64,000 nucleotides of DNA, taken from Selaginella moellendorffii. Its lineage: Eukaryota; Streptophyta; Lycopodiopsida; Selaginellales; Selaginellaceae. The DNA is taken from assembly GCF_000143415.4 (NCBI RefSeq), contig NW_003314302.1, positions 1,467,208 to 1,531,207 of the forward strand, in the 5' to 3' direction. Under the pieces are notes generated by a model, which saw only the letters and a program-made list of their open reading frames with translations, made no database searches and was not told the origin of the DNA. Position 1 is the first letter of the stretch. Each line of letters starts with the position of its first letter. Both the position numbers and the translations under genes were made by a program. Of this stretch, positions 13,243 to 25,540 are shown piece by piece.

Positions 13243-14787
13243 CCTTACTAAAATCCTTTTAGATTTATCCAATTTGGATAGATAAATTTCTTTTTTCTCT
13301 GCAACCTTAGATGTTAGATAGCACCTCCTATCCATTTTTTTGCTAAAGACTTAATCCTTTAGGCTTTATCCAATGCCCTCATAATACCAAACACCACTTC
13401 TTGGGTGTTTTAGAGTGCTTAGGTGTTCCAATGATGGCCTTTATTGACAATAAACATTTCTTTTTATAACATTGATTCATTATATTACAATATAAGTTAT
13501 TTATTCCCCAAGGGATATATCTAACCTCTTTTTTGTCCAACCAAGGAGTCTTAGGAAGTTAGGTTCAAAAAATTATTTTAAACCTTTGCTTAGTTACTTT
13601 ATAGTTATTATATCCTTCAACTCATTGCTAGTGCTTCCACACCCCCATCATTATTTGGGTCAACATATTTAAGTTGCATGGTTTTTAACTTAGGATATAC
13701 TTATCCTATTTTTATTGGGATTCTTTTGGTAAGGGGTTAACCAACTTGACTTCAAGGCATCACATCTTGGAACATTTGGTGTCTTCACACCATCGGCTTT
13801 ATGAGTCTACCCTTATGACACTTCCTATTTGTGTTTTAGTTTTTGCCAAGATAATAGTAGTCATTTTTTATGCCAACTATCAGTTAGCACTGCAATACAA
13901 TATTTACACACAACTTCTCGCCAAAGTTGCTTTCTTCCATAAACACCTTTTCACGACTTTAGTTTGACACGTTTTGCCATCAATGAAATACCCACTATTC
14001 TCATACTTAGATCTCATAATCCTCTTAGTGCTTCATAAGATACAACACACTTCCGTCCATACAAAATTCCTTCAAGTCTTTGGGACCATCCCATGACTAT
14101 ACTAAGTCATCCAGCTTTTGGACTTTGTTAATTTGTCATCCTATAAGGTCCTAGCCTCATGAGTACATTTGATGTGCCACTACACTTAAATATAACTTCT
14201 TGTATTCACATGTCATTCACAAATACTATCTTTGCAAGTGTTACTTTAACACTTGATTATCCTTTGTTCTACATGGGTTATTTTTGCCCTTTAGAAGTCT
14301 CTTTTCATATGATGAGACAACTACTCATCCTAATTCTTTGGGTTGTTCTGACTTTATTAAAAGTAACCTTAATTACTATTTCAAGGACATATATCCTAAT
14401 TTGTATTTGACCTCATACAATCACCAACTCTAGTCTCAAATTCTTGAGCACCATCCTCAACTATATAAAGATAATCTTATGATTCCTTTATTGTCTAGGA
14501 GTTTCTATCATTTTTGTGATCTTAACTATAGTTTTTTACCATAACCTAATTTGCTAAGTCAAACATTTATCTGGATCACATCCTCAACTGCCTAAGGAAA
14601 ACATTCTACTGTTCCTAAAATCCCAAAGTCATTCCTTTACTAGCCCCTTTTTAACGTATAAACTTAGAGAGTCATGCTGTCTAGACATATTACTCCTTAC
14701 TTCTGGGACCTTCCGATGGTAATATCAAGTGGTAATATATTTGACTACCAATAAAAGTTGGACTAAGGAACAATTTCAATATCAAGT
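13243..14787. other. AT-rich stretch, no gene recognised
   Basis: No frame over 83 codons and no motif I can assign. Its right edge abuts the 5' end of a minus-oriented D LTR, and the complement there reads CTTGATATTGAAAT, a weak match to a decayed primer-binding site. It may therefore be degraded D internal DNA. Confidence 0.35.
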
Positions 14788-15587
14788 TGTAAGAAATTAA
14801 ATTTTTCATTTTACTTTAGTCATTTAACCACATCTTAACCACTTGGATGAATTTCACTCACAACCTCCAAAGTCTTATTCCTAACTTAGGGGCATGCTAG
14901 CCTAGTGAATGACATCTATATCATTTATCCTTTGCACTTGGTCCAAGTGCTCTACGTGTTTCATCCTATGACCGACACCCCAAAGGGGCCACTGAAATAT
15001 CAATTTATTACACTAAAGCCATGTCTATTCACCTTTGGCTTGTAGGCAGTCCAAGACTATTTGTACCACAGTCTCAACTCTCAAAGACTAGGCTATCTAT
15101 TTATGAGTGGTTATCCCATAACCACACCTTAGCATCCTTAGGATGCTTGAAGATATAGGGAACACCCTTCCCCAATATTCCTTCTTCATTTCTCACTATG
15201 TTCATTTCCATCCACGGCCGTACTCGCCAACACTTCCATTGGATCAAGGCCTGAAGGCCTGACCACTAAGTTTCATTGACCTCTAGGACTTCCTTGCCAC
15301 ATAACTGTATCCTTGGTCATTACACACAAGGATTGCTCCTCTTCTTTTCCATAGTCTGGGATTTTGGGATAACATTTTAAAACACCACGACTCAATGTGA
15401 GTCTTGTGGGTACTCTCCCACTTTCTGCCTCAAGGTGCCTTAGCTATGTGGCTAGAGTGAGGTTTCGATGAGCCACACTAGGTATCCAAGTAGGTAATGC
15501 CACTCACATTTGGATTGGGAGTATCGATCATTCAATCTCTCGGGGAAGCTATAATTGGCTTTTGAACACTTCACTAAGTTACCCTAT
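14788..15587 (-). repeat. D-family LTR (minus), left part, interrupted by element B
   Basis: The complement is colinear with 25850-26648, ending near TGTAAGAAATTAA (complement of TTACA). It is interrupted after ACCCTAT by element B and continues at 23349-24110 down to TGTCTCACA, the complement of the D LTR start TGTGAGACA. Confidence 0.72.
15583..15587. repeat. Probable target-site duplication of element B (CCTAT)
   Basis: CCTAT precedes the LTR start. The right flank has CCCAT at 23349-23353, one mismatch. Joining the two flanks restores colinearity with an uninterrupted D LTR near 25850, which supports the boundary. Confidence 0.65.
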
Positions 15588-16744
15588 TGTAAGCCACAAA
15601 TTTTTCCTTTCCCATTTGCCAGCTTACGTCGTCTATCCGTCCAACACTACCTCGGCTTTTGCTAAGTTCCCTCGCCAAGGTTCCCGCCTATGGTACCAGC
15701 TCCTACTTGGTCCTACTTGGTTTCAGCTACTCACTGCACGAGCAATGGAGCATTAGCCATCCATCTACGAATTCCCAAATCTCTCCCAATCCCCCTCCCC
15801 GGGTTAGATTGGACTTAAGGTTCAGCTACACTCCCCACAAGCACAAGCAGCCAAGCACACCAAGCCTCTAGGTTCCTCACACCCCTTGGTACCACAAAAC
15901 TTGATCATGGGACCCTCTAAATCCCAAGTCTTGGGTGCAACACTTGCTTCGGGATGCCAGGCAAAAAACCATGGCCTAACGGCCCAGTATGGGTACCTCT
16001 ACCCCCCCCACTTTCATCCCGAAGGAAGGCCCAAGCCAAGCCCCTAGGAAGGGCGAGGACCAATGAACCGCATGGTACTCAAGTGGGGCACCACTCCACA
16101 TGAGCTAGGAGCACCGCAGTCGGTTTCCCTTTCGGGAGTGGGAGTTGCTCTTGAGCACTTCCTGGGGTGGCCCCTCCGGCACCACCCAAGTCCCTACTCA
16201 CTCCCACCCAAGGCCCATCAGCCCCAGTCTCAACCTCAAGTCAGTTTGGAAGCACCACTGGAGAGTTTCTTCAAGACTGGTTCCTGGACCTCACTATCTC
16301 TACTATACTTTTGGAACCCCCTGCAGCCCCCCCCCCCCTTGGGAAACGCACCCTTTGGGCTTTCACCCCTTGACCCGTATTAGTACTTGGACTCGGTCTC
16401 GGTCTCGGACTCGATCTCGGACTTGATCTCGGACCCGACTTTGGACTCGATCTCGGACTCGATCTTGGACCCAATCTCGGACTCGACTTTGGACTCAACC
16501 TTGGACTTAGTCTCGGACCCGATTTGGATCTCGGACTCTGTCTCGAACTCGCCTCGAACTCGGTCTTGAACTCGGTCTCCGATTCGGCCTCGAACTCGAT
16601 CCTGGACTCTATCTCGAACTCAGTCTCAGAGTCGGTCTTGGACTTGATCTTCGACTCGGTCCCATCCGATGAACTCTTTGTCATTTTGGTTATGCTTTCG
16701 GGGATCCTTTAGCCTATGACACCTTGGAAAGTTGGTTCCTTACA
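15588..16744 (-). repeat. Element B 3' LTR (left copy)
   Basis: 1157 bp. It contains the shared module at 16301-16369 (complement) followed by the GAG-type array at about 16384-16670, as in the right copy. Confidence 0.85.
16384..16670 (-). repeat. (GAGNNN)n array in the element B left LTR
   Basis: On the plus strand it reads as CTCGGACTCGATCTCGG-type hexamer multiples; on the element strand as GAGTCCGAGACC types. The same array type occurs in D LTRs. Apparent ORFs here are low-complexity. Confidence 0.85.
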
Positions 16745-17084
16745 ACTCCACCACCCATAGAAGAAATTTGATGCCCACATTGAACGTCTCTTTTTTATCC
16801 TACGACTTGTTGACCATGTCTCCGGGGGCATCCCCCTACTTAGAGGTGTGCCTAAGTTAGCTTCCCCGGCCAAGAGCCCATGACAACGGAATATAGGTGT
16901 CCCTATACTCCTCACCTCACCACGCCCTAGTATAGGGTCGGGACTTGAACCCAGCCTTGCTTTACTAGGGGGTTGGGACTCAAACCCAACCTCCATAGAA
17001 TATGTCTACGGATTCGACATCCCCGCAGGGAGTCGGGCGTAGTTCCCTACGCTTGGTCGACCTAGCTAACCCATGCTAATTAGC
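16745..17084 (-). other. Element B PPT and 3' noncoding region
   Basis: The complement of 16745-16756 is GGGTGGTGGAGT, followed by the LTR start TGTAAGG. Element D has the same CTATGGGTGGTGGAGT tract before its 3' LTR (35683-35698). The complement of 16790-17060 resembles D internal DNA at 26850-27250 (for example TTTGAGTCCC and GGGGGATGCCCC). Confidence 0.75.
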
Positions 17085-20000
17085 TTACCTTCGGCACGCT
17101 TTCGGGTCCCAACCTATGCCATTGCTCAACTTCACAAATTGATACTTTAATTGAACTTTGCATAAGTACATAGAGTTTTGCCTTGCAGAAATTCCTCCAC
17201 TAAATCTCACATGTTCGCTAGGTTCTCCTCCGGTTCCCATGTTGCTTCGCAGTGAGGAAATCCTTTCCACTTCACATGGAACTCTCTCACCTCGCGTCCT
17301 TGTCACTTGCTCTTGCACGCATTAAGGATGGCCTCGACTTCATATTCCTCTTCCCCTTGGATAACTTTAGGTAAAGGTCTTACTTGGTCCTTGTGAAGCG
17401 GATCCTTAAAGTACAGTTTGAGTAAGTTCATGTGGAACACTAGGTGCATCTTCCCCATCTCTCGAGGAAGTTGGAGATGGTAAACCACTTTACCGATTTG
17501 TGCCTCAATCTCGTAAGGCCCCACGAACCTACTTAAGGAACTCAGGATCAATTCATTTACAAGAATACATGCATTTTCACCTTTGGGTCAACTTCTGGCT
17601 GATCCCACTTGGTAGCCTGAGGTTCTTGGTGTTCAGCCACACCTTCTCCCCAGCTTGGAACTCTACTTCCTGACGCTTTTGATTCGCGTACTTGGTTTGC
17701 CTTTGTTGAGCCTGTTCCAAGGAATCCCTCACTAGATTCCAAATGTTAAGTCTTTTTGCCGTAAATGCCTCCACTGCGGGTAACTCTTCATGATATTCGG
17801 CCATGCCGAGTTCCACAGGACTTTCAATAGCTCGCCCATTGATGACTTCCCATGGACTCACTCCGATGCTCGAATGTGATGAGTTATTATAACACATTTC
17901 CGCAAGTCCCAAATGACTTATCCAATCAGTCTGGTCTCCTGAGACATAGCATCACAAAAAATCCTCCAGCTGCCTATTCACCCTTTCCGTTTGTCCGTCT
18001 GTCAAGAAATGTTAGTGCCATCAAACTTGACTTAATACCCATTACCTGTCTGTGGGTGATAAACTGTGCTGAAGTTCAACTTGGTGCGATATTGTTCCAG
18101 GAGTGTTCTCCAGAACCTTCTGGTGAAGATCTTATCTTGATATGAGATTATCTCTTCTAGCCTTCCCCGCACTCGAACCACTTGTTCAAAGAACAGTTTT
18201 GCCACACCTTCCGCATCCACTTCTGTTGTGGTGGGTATGAAATGTGCCATCTTCGAAAATCAATCCACCACCACGAATATCGCATCGAACCCCTCACTTG
18301 GGGGGAGTCCCGTGATGAAGTCCATCGTAAGACATTTCCACGGACAATCTGGAATTGGGATGCTTTGTAACAAGCCCCCACTAGCCTTAGTCACAGCTTT
18401 GCCCGGCTGACATGTTAGGTATATCTTTACATAGACTTGGACGTCCTTAGCCATATCTGGCCAGTGGTACTTCCTTTTGAATAAGCCCATCGTCTTGGGA
18501 ACTCCGCCATGTCCTGCAAGAGGTCCATCATGACACTCTTCTAAGGCTACCTTAGTTCCCACACCTTCGTTTGCTTGTAATATATGAATCCATTGTGTTT
18601 TGCATAGCCCGTTTTCTCTTCCGTTGGCAGCTCACCTCTCTGGTGAGCTTCCCGTGCCTCTAGATTCCTCAGCAACACTTCTTGTGCTAGACCATCATTT
18701 TCGTATGCGGTCTGCACATCATCCCAAAAGGTTGCTGTCGCGCTAGATATCGCCAACTTCAAGCTCGCTTTTTGACTTAGCGCATCTGCCATGATATTGC
18801 TTTTCCCAGGCTTATACAGAATCTCGCAATCAAACTCGGCCCAATCATTAGCCCACCAACCTTGTTTCCCTCTCAGGTCGGGCTGTGACAAGAAGTGTTT
18901 CGTTGCCACATTGTCCGTGTAAACCTTGAAGTGTCTCCCAAGGTAGTGTCGCCACTCCTTGAGCGCCTTGACCACTGCAAACAATTCTTTCTCATGGGCA
19001 GGCCATTTTTGTTGAGCCTTGTCCAACTTTTTTGAGAAGAACATTACTGAATGGTTGTTTTGCTTCAAAACTGCACCCAACGCAAAGTCTGAAGCATCCG
19101 TTTCTACCTCAAAGTCTTTACCAAAGTCTGGTAATGCCAACAAAGGAGCCTTCTTCAACTTCCCCTTGAGGTGGACGAATGCCGCCTCGCATTCCGCTGT
19201 CCATACCATCTTTCCTTTTCCCGTTTGGTCCATTAAGGGTAGGGCTACTCTTGAATAGTGTCTGATAAACTTTAGATAATAGTTGCATAGCCCTAAGAAT
19301 GCCCTTAACTCGTGTATATTCGATGGTCACTCCCAATCTTGGATCGCTTAGACCTTCTCAGGGTCCACCTTGAGCCCGTTCTTGCCCACCACATGCCTAA
19401 GAAACTTTACCTCTTGTTGAGCAAAGTCACATTTGCTCTCTTTAGCATACAGTTGGTGTTCCCTTAGTTTCTCAAACACCTTCGTTAAATGTTTGGCATG
19501 CTCCTCTAGCGTTTTGCTATAGATCAGGATGTCGTCAATATAGACGACCACAAAGTGATCCAGATAGGGTACAAAGATATGGTTCATCAACGCCGAAAAC
19601 GTTGCCGGCGCATTGTATAGCCCGAAGGGCATCACCAGAAACTCAAAGCTCCTATACCTCGTTCGATAGGTTGTCTTCTTGACATCTTCTTCTGCTACCC
19701 TGATCTGGTAGTATCCTGACCTCAGGTCAATCCTCGAGAAATATTTTGCCTTTCCCAACCTATCGAACAAGTCCTCAATCCTTGGCAAAGGGTACTTGTT
19801 CTTCTTTGTATACTTGTTGAGCAATTGGTAGTCTATGCACATACGCATAGATCCATCTTTCTTTTTCACAAATAGCACCGGCGCCCCATACGATAACTTG
19901 CTCAACCTAACATACCCTTTGTCCACCAACTCTTCTAGTTGGCGCTTGAGCTCTGCGAGTTCTTTTTAGTTCAAACGATAGGGGGGATGAACCACCGCTT

Positions 20001-20772
20001 CAGCACCCTCGACTAGCTCAATCTTATATTCTATCGGTCGTGCGGGGGGCAACCCCACCGGTAGCTCCTCCGGCATGGTATCTTGGAATTGGTCCAACAC
20101 CCATTGGATCACTAAAGGTACTTCTTTCGTTCTTGTCTTTTTGTCACTTCTCATTAAGAGTAAGCACAAAAATGCTGCCTTGGTCCCTTTAGTGAGTTGT
20201 CCTCTCGTGGACACCAGGTTTAGGCATGAATCTTTGGCCTTGTATTGCCCTACCTTTAGATCCTGGGCCTCCACCCTAGATCTTCTTCCTTGGGCATTCA
20301 CTAGTACCACAAGGTTCCTACCTTGTCCATGCACGGCTACCACAAAACGATTGAACCAATTCATCTCGAAGATCACGTCAAATCCCGTTATGTCCAATAC
20401 GGTGAAATCCATGTCTACTTTCCATGTCCCTACTTCGACTCTCACTTGTTGAAGTACCTCATCGGTGCTTTGGCTACTTTGAACAAACTCTATAGTCCTT
20501 GGTTTGCCCAGCCGCTGCACCGTTAGTCCGGCTTGCCGGACTATGTCTGCGACCACAAAATTATCCGAAGCACCCATGTCAATAAGGATCTTAACAAAGC
20601 TACCTCCGAGCTTCCCTCGGAGGGCTAGTAGATGTTGCGAACGACTCTCTACCAAAGTTTCTCGTGTAATGAGTAACTTTGAGCTAGGGACTGGATCACA
20701 TACCTCAATTTTAGTTTCACCCAACTTAATGGCCATATTGGCTCTGGCCTTCTTCGGGTAGGGACATTTCAC
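17085..20772 (-). pseudogene. Element B pol (protease, RT, RNase H, integrase, chromodomain), broken
   Basis: Pieces in order on the minus strand: protease 20772-19966 (DMGASDNFV in place of DTG/DSG); RT 19929-19348 (YIDDILIYS); RNase H 19233-18547; integrase finger and core 18562-18032; integrase C-terminus 17912-17577 and 17551-17303; chromodomain 17340-17190 (EYEVEAIL, then VKWKGFPHCEATWEP). Stops interrupt at 19966, 19348, about 19326 and 18260, and frameshifts occur near 18560, 18040 and 17560. The second catalytic Asp of integrase reads SYQD instead of SDRD, and the E-containing block near 18040 is disrupted. It cannot encode an active enzyme. Confidence 0.88.
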
Positions 20773-21856
20773 CGCAGTTGTAGCATACGTTGTTTCTCAC
20801 GCTGCTAAATGACTTGATCTTCTTATCTGTGGGTTTGTCTCTTTTTGCTTGACTCTCCCGCTGGCCACCGGATTTGCCTTTCCAGAACTCTGAGGACTCA
20901 TTCTTAGAGAAACTCTTCTTGAATTTCCCTTTGCTATATGTTCCCCTTGGTTTTGCCCTCTTGCTAAACGTGGATCCCGACCCCGTCGTGTTCCCCTTCC
21001 ATAGGTTATTGCTGAAATGCACCTTAATAGCTGCATCCAACGCTTCTTTGTAATTGGTCGGGTTCCACCGCATCACCTCGCCGCAAGCCCAGGTTTGCAA
21101 GCCCAATATGAAGGCATGGAACATATCCGTGACAAGTATCCTCTTTGCCATAAACCCATTCACATACTCCTGAATGGTTCCAGTCTGCTTCAGCCTACTC
21201 AGCTCGTTTCTTAGATGCAGAGTAGCATTCGGAGGAACGTAAGTCGCGCGGATCCTTGCCTTCACCATGTCCCAAGTGGCCACCGGTCCTTCGTTGGCCT
21301 CCATCGTTTTCCACCAAGACTTGGCATTATCTGCCAAGTATGGTTTTGTATATGGGACCTTCTCCGAGCTCAGTAACCGCAACGCTCGGAAGTAGTTCTC
21401 CATATCGTAAAACCAATCCTCCACCACCTTATAGTCGTTCACTCCCTTAAAGACCAGTGGGGGCTTTGGTTTGTACTTGGGAACTGCTTGTGGGACTGAT
21501 TCCACTTCAGTCTGTTTGACCTTGTCTGGTTTTGCCTTAGTCCCTGCCAAAGGGTCCGCACCTTCTACACTGCCAACATCTGCAGTCTTTTTCCTTTTCT
21601 TCTGCTTCTCGTCATGCTTTAGCTTGCGCACAAGAGTCTCCAGCAGGGCATTGGTCTGTGCCAATTGTCCTTCTAGAACGTCCAATCGAGCCTTGAATGA
21701 CCGAACCTCACCACCGGACTCCTATTTGGAAGTTTCCTTACTAGAGTCCTCCACATGCAAGGATTCCTCATCCATAGCCTCTTGTTCGACCGGAGGCTCC
21801 AGCTCTACAGGAGGTTCCATCTCTGCCTTGGTTCGTTTCCGCCCTACCTTTGCCAT
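20726..21856 (-). pseudogene. Element B gag, broken
   Basis: It starts at an ATG at 21856 with an acidic, proline-rich N-terminus, has a stop near 21727, then an open stretch from 21685 with a typical Ty3 Gag core (DWFYDMENYFRAL, KSWWKTME). The zinc knuckle begins CYNCGE but passes directly into CPYPKK in another frame. A deletion has therefore removed the GHxxxx part and shifted the frame into pol. Confidence 0.85.
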
Positions 21857-21899
21857 CTCCCAGTAATCTGCCTCTATCCTTTGCTAGAACTGAGGAAAA

Positions 21900-21912
21900 G
21901 GCTCCGATACCA
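21900..21912 (-). other. Element B primer-binding site (variant)
   Basis: The complement reads TGGTATCGGAGCC, three bases inside the 5' LTR end, with G in place of A at position 8 relative to the form in A, D and E. Confidence 0.8.
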
Positions 21913-22671
21913 AATTGTAAGCCACAAATTTTTCCTTTCCCATTTGCCAGCTTACATCGTCTATCCGTCCAACACTGCCTTGGCTTTTGCTAAGTTCCCT
22001 CGCCAAGGTTCCCGCCTATGGTACCAGCTCCTACTTGGTCCTACTTGGTTTCAGCTACTCACTGCACGAGCAATGGAGCATTAGCCATCCATCCATGGAT
22101 TCCCAAATCTCTCCCAATCCCCCTCCCCGGGTTATACTGGACTTAAGGTTCGGCTACACTCCCCACAAGCACAAGTAGCCAAGCACACCAAGCCTCTAGG
22201 TTCCTAACACCCCTTGGTACCACAAAACTTGATCATGGGACCCTCTAAATCCCAAGTCTTGGGTGCAACACTTGCTTCGGGATGCCAGGGCAAAACACCA
22301 TGGCCTAACGGCCCGGTATGGGTACCTCTACCCCCCCACTTTCATCCCGAAGGAAGGCCCAAGCCCCTTGGAAGGGCGAGGACCAATGAGCTGCATGGTA
22401 CTCAAGTGGGGCACCACTCCATATGAGCTAGGAGCACCGCAGTTGGTTTCCCTTTCGGGAGTGGGAGATGCTCTTGAGCACTTCCTGGGGTGGCCCCTCC
22501 GGCACCACCCAAGTCCCTACTCACTCCCACCCAAGGCCCTACTCACTCCCACCCAAGGCCCCTCGGCCCTAGTCTCAACCTCAAGTCAGTTTGGAAGCAC
22601 CATTGGAGAGTTCCTTCAAGATTGGTTCCTGGACCTCATTATCCCTACTATACTTTTGGAACCCCCTGCAG

Positions 22672-22817
22672 CCCATTGTCCCAGCCTCTTTTTAATTAAA
22701 AATTTGAGCTCGCAGTCACGTATTCGTCAAGAGCCAGAACATACGTATGCCATCGGATTATTTCCGATTGCACATCCACGTCAACAACGTTTCCAACGAC
22801 TTACGTGAATAATACTC
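22672..22817. other. Foreign-looking segment beside the assembly gap
   Basis: Between the point where the LTR should enter its C-run and the N gap lie 146 bases that match nothing in the left LTR. The complement begins with ordinary mixed sequence and ends in TTTAATTAAAAAGAGGCTGG. It is probably a chimeric read end or contamination. Confidence 0.6.
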
Positions 22818-22917
22818 NNNNNNNNNNNNNNNNNNNNNNNNNNNNNNNNNNNNNNNNNNNNNNNNNNNNNNNNNNNNNNNNNNNNNNNNNNNNNNNNNNN
22901 NNNNNNNNNNNNNNNNN
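22818..22917. other. Assembly gap of 100 N next to a C-run
   Basis: Exactly 100 N, followed by about 23 C and then GCCCC. The gap sits at the homopolymer of the shared LTR module, so sequencing through poly-C/poly-G is the likely cause. Confidence 0.98.
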
Positions 22918-23348
22918 CCCCCCCCCCCCCCCCCCCCCCCCCCGCCCCTTGGGAGATGCACCCTTTGGGCTTTCACCCCTTGACCCGTATTAGTACTCAG
23001 ACTTGGTCTCGGACTCGATCTCGGACTTGATCTCAGACTCGACTTCAGACTCGGTCTCGGACTCGATCTTGGACCCGATCTCAGACTCGACTTCGGACTC
23101 AACCTCAGACTCGGTCTTGAACCTGATTTGGATCTCGGACTCTGTCTCGAACTCGCCTCGAACTCGGTCTTGAACTTAGTCTCCGATTCGGCCTCGGACT
23201 CGATCCTAGACTCTATCTCGAACTCGGTCTCAGAGTCGGTCTTGGACTCGATTTTTTATTTGGTCCCATCCGATGAACTCTTTGTCATTTTGGTCATGCT
23301 TTCGGGGATCCTTTAGCCTACGACACCTTGGAGAGTTGGTTCCTTAAA

Positions 23349-24110
23349 CCCATTTGTTTGTCTATATTCACTTTAGCCTTGGACTCTTTAATTATATCAT
23401 CACCCACCACATGGGTATAACCTTCCTTGGTCATACTAGCCTTTCCTGGCCAGACTAACTCCACTGGAGTCCTCTCTCTATTATACTTTTAGAACTCACC
23501 AAACCCCCTAGGGTCTAGGAGACAATTGCTTTGGGTTTTCACCTTGGACTTGGTCTTGGACTTGGTCCTGGTTCAGGTTGTGGTTGTGGTCACCGGTCCT
23601 GGTCCAAGTCGTAGTCACCAGTCCTAGTCCCAGTCCCAATCTCGGTCTCGGACCTAGTCTTGGCCTCGACCTCAGACTCAACTTTGGACTCAATCTCGGT
23701 CTCCATCTCAGACTTGACCATAAACTCAACCTCGAACCCCATCTCGAGCCCATCTCGGGTCTATATTGGACTCCATCTCGTACTCTATCTCGAGTCCATC
23801 TTGGACTTTATCTCGGACTTTATCTCAAGCTCCTTCTCAGACTCCTTTTTTGGACTCATTCCTGATATTTTCATGTGTCATGACACTTATCATATGTCAA
23901 TCCTTCTTGTGTCCCTTTTTAGAGATTTATTCACCGATTGTTTTATGCTCATTTCTTGAGCATTTTGTTTGGGGTGTCACTCTCGCTTTCGACTTTCCAA
24001 GTCGAAACTTTTAGTCCAAACATGTTATGCTTGTTAGACTTCCACTTCAACCATTACTATGTGGCACCCTTTTGGCTCCACTTTTGGGGATTAAGGATTT
24101 GTGTCTCACA
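23349..24110 (-). repeat. D-family LTR (minus), right part
   Basis: It continues the LTR interrupted by element B. It includes the shared module (23479-23543, complement), a GAG array (about 23545-23860) and ends at TGTCTCACA, the complement of the D LTR start. Confidence 0.72.
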
Positions 24111-24961
24111 ATAATCTAGTGTTTTTGGGTAATGGATATGCCCATTTTTGTATTTTCTTTCCATATTAAATGCTCTCACAATATTATAATAATACTTTGT
24201 GTGCTTAACTATTGGTTTGCTTAATAGTTATTAATTAATTAATTAATTATAAATATCTTTGTAATTTATAAACATACAGATATTAAAATAAACTACTAGG
24301 AAGTGTTAGGAAAGGTTATAAGTTTTAAACATATTTATAAATTATAAATATAAAATTAATCTAAATGAATAACAACAATTGTGAGGTCCAAGTGTATGGC
24401 TATGATATTGTATACTAATATTAGCATAGTGGGATTTTGGTAGCCATCAGATTGGTTTCAATCCGAACCACTCGCTCCTATATATAAACTTAGGTTTTTG
24501 GACTAATTGATATGCACATTTTTTGAATTCCCTTTCTATATTCCATGCACTTACACTAATTATTTTTAAAGTCTATTTTGAATATTTTGTTATAATATTC
24601 AGTTGTTAATTTCATTTATTTTGATATTTCTTTGAGAAATTATTTATTCTTTTATTTTCTTGATTTTATGTGCAAACGTCAAGGAAATGTTGGAAAAGGG
24701 TGTTATTCAAAAGTTGTAGAGTCCTTAGGCATGTGAACCTCATCTTGTGACAAAGTTTGATGGGAGTATTTGTTTCTGTATTGAGAATTGTCCGTTAAAT
24801 GAAGTGACGATCTCTAATGTATACCCTTTTCCTAATATGCTGGAGGTGACTACTGACTTCATTGATGATGACATAGGAGGAATACATCCATAATGTTAGT
24901 AAAGTGTTGGATCGGGTAAAGGACGTTAATTTAAAGTTAAGTAGTCGAAGTGTGTATTTGG
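24111..24961 (+). pseudogene. Element F, left part: LTR-like DNA and RT fragment
   Basis: 24111-24180 and 24380-24545 carry the F LTR features GGTTTTTGG, ATATGCACATTTT and CCATGCACTTAC. A TTAA microsatellite lies at 24227-24252. From about 24680 the frame reads LEKGVIQKL and KFDGSICFCIENCPLNEVTISNVYPFP, the N-terminal RT motifs. After YPFPNMLEVTT the sequence jumps to EEYIHNVSKVLDRVKDVNLKL, so the middle of RT is deleted. It is then cut by element D after TTTGG and resumes at 37394. Confidence 0.75.
24957..24961. repeat. Target-site duplication of element D (TTTGG), left
   Basis: TTTGG precedes the LTR start TGTGAGACAC and recurs at 37394-37398 directly after the other LTR end. Removing D rejoins the RT reading frame of element F. 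Confidence 0.92.
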
Positions 24962-25506
24962 TGTGAGACACAAAATCCCTAAGCCCCAAAGTGGAGCCGG
25001 AAGGGCGCCACGTAGTAGTCGCCGAAGCGAAAGCCAAACGAGAGTAACACGTTTGGACTAAAAGCTCTGACTTGGAAGGTCAAGAGTAGGAGTGGAACTC
25101 CCAACAAAGTGCTTGAGGAGCGAGCACGAGGCAACCAATAAGCAAGGCTCCAAAAAGAGACCCAAAAAGGACCAACACATGACACGTGGAAGTGTCCGAG
25201 ATGGACCGAGACGAAGTCTGAGATGGAGTCCGAGATGGACCGAGATAGAGTTTGAGATGGAGTTCGAGATGGAGTCCGAGATGGAGTCCGAGATGGAGTC
25301 TGAGATGGAGTCCGAGATGGAGTCCAAGATGGACCGAGACAAAGTTCGAGATGGAGTTCGAGATGGAGTCCGAGATGGACCGAGACGGAGTCCGAGATGG
25401 AGTCCGAGGTGGACTGAGACGGAGTTCAAGATGGAGTCCGAGATGGAATCCGAGATGGAGTCCAAGAAGGACCTGAGATGGAGTCTGAGGTCGAGACTGA
25501 GATCGG

Positions 25507-25540
<34 letters not shown>

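Larger units (their letters stand above)
15588..23348 (-). mobile_element. Element B: decayed chromovirus (Ty3/gypsy)
   Basis: About 7.8 kb in minus orientation. LTRs lie at 15588-16744 and 21916-23348, with TGTAAGCCAC...CCTTACA ends on the plus strand (the right copy ends CCTTAAA). A PBS variant lies at 21900-21912 and a PPT at 16745-16756. gag and pol are present but broken by frameshifts and stops. The right LTR contains a 100-N assembly gap and a foreign-looking segment. It is inserted in a D-family LTR. Confidence 0.88.
21916..23348 (-). repeat. Element B 5' LTR (right copy), with assembly gap
   Basis: It is colinear with the left LTR up to about 22671 and again after 22918, with a small internal duplication of CCCTACTCACTCCCACCCAAGG near 22515-22560. 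The GAG array follows at about 22990-23250. Confidence 0.85.

Noticed and set aside
24227-24252. TTAA/AATT simple repeat
   Set aside because: Ordinary microsatellite in AT-rich DNA; no sign of function.
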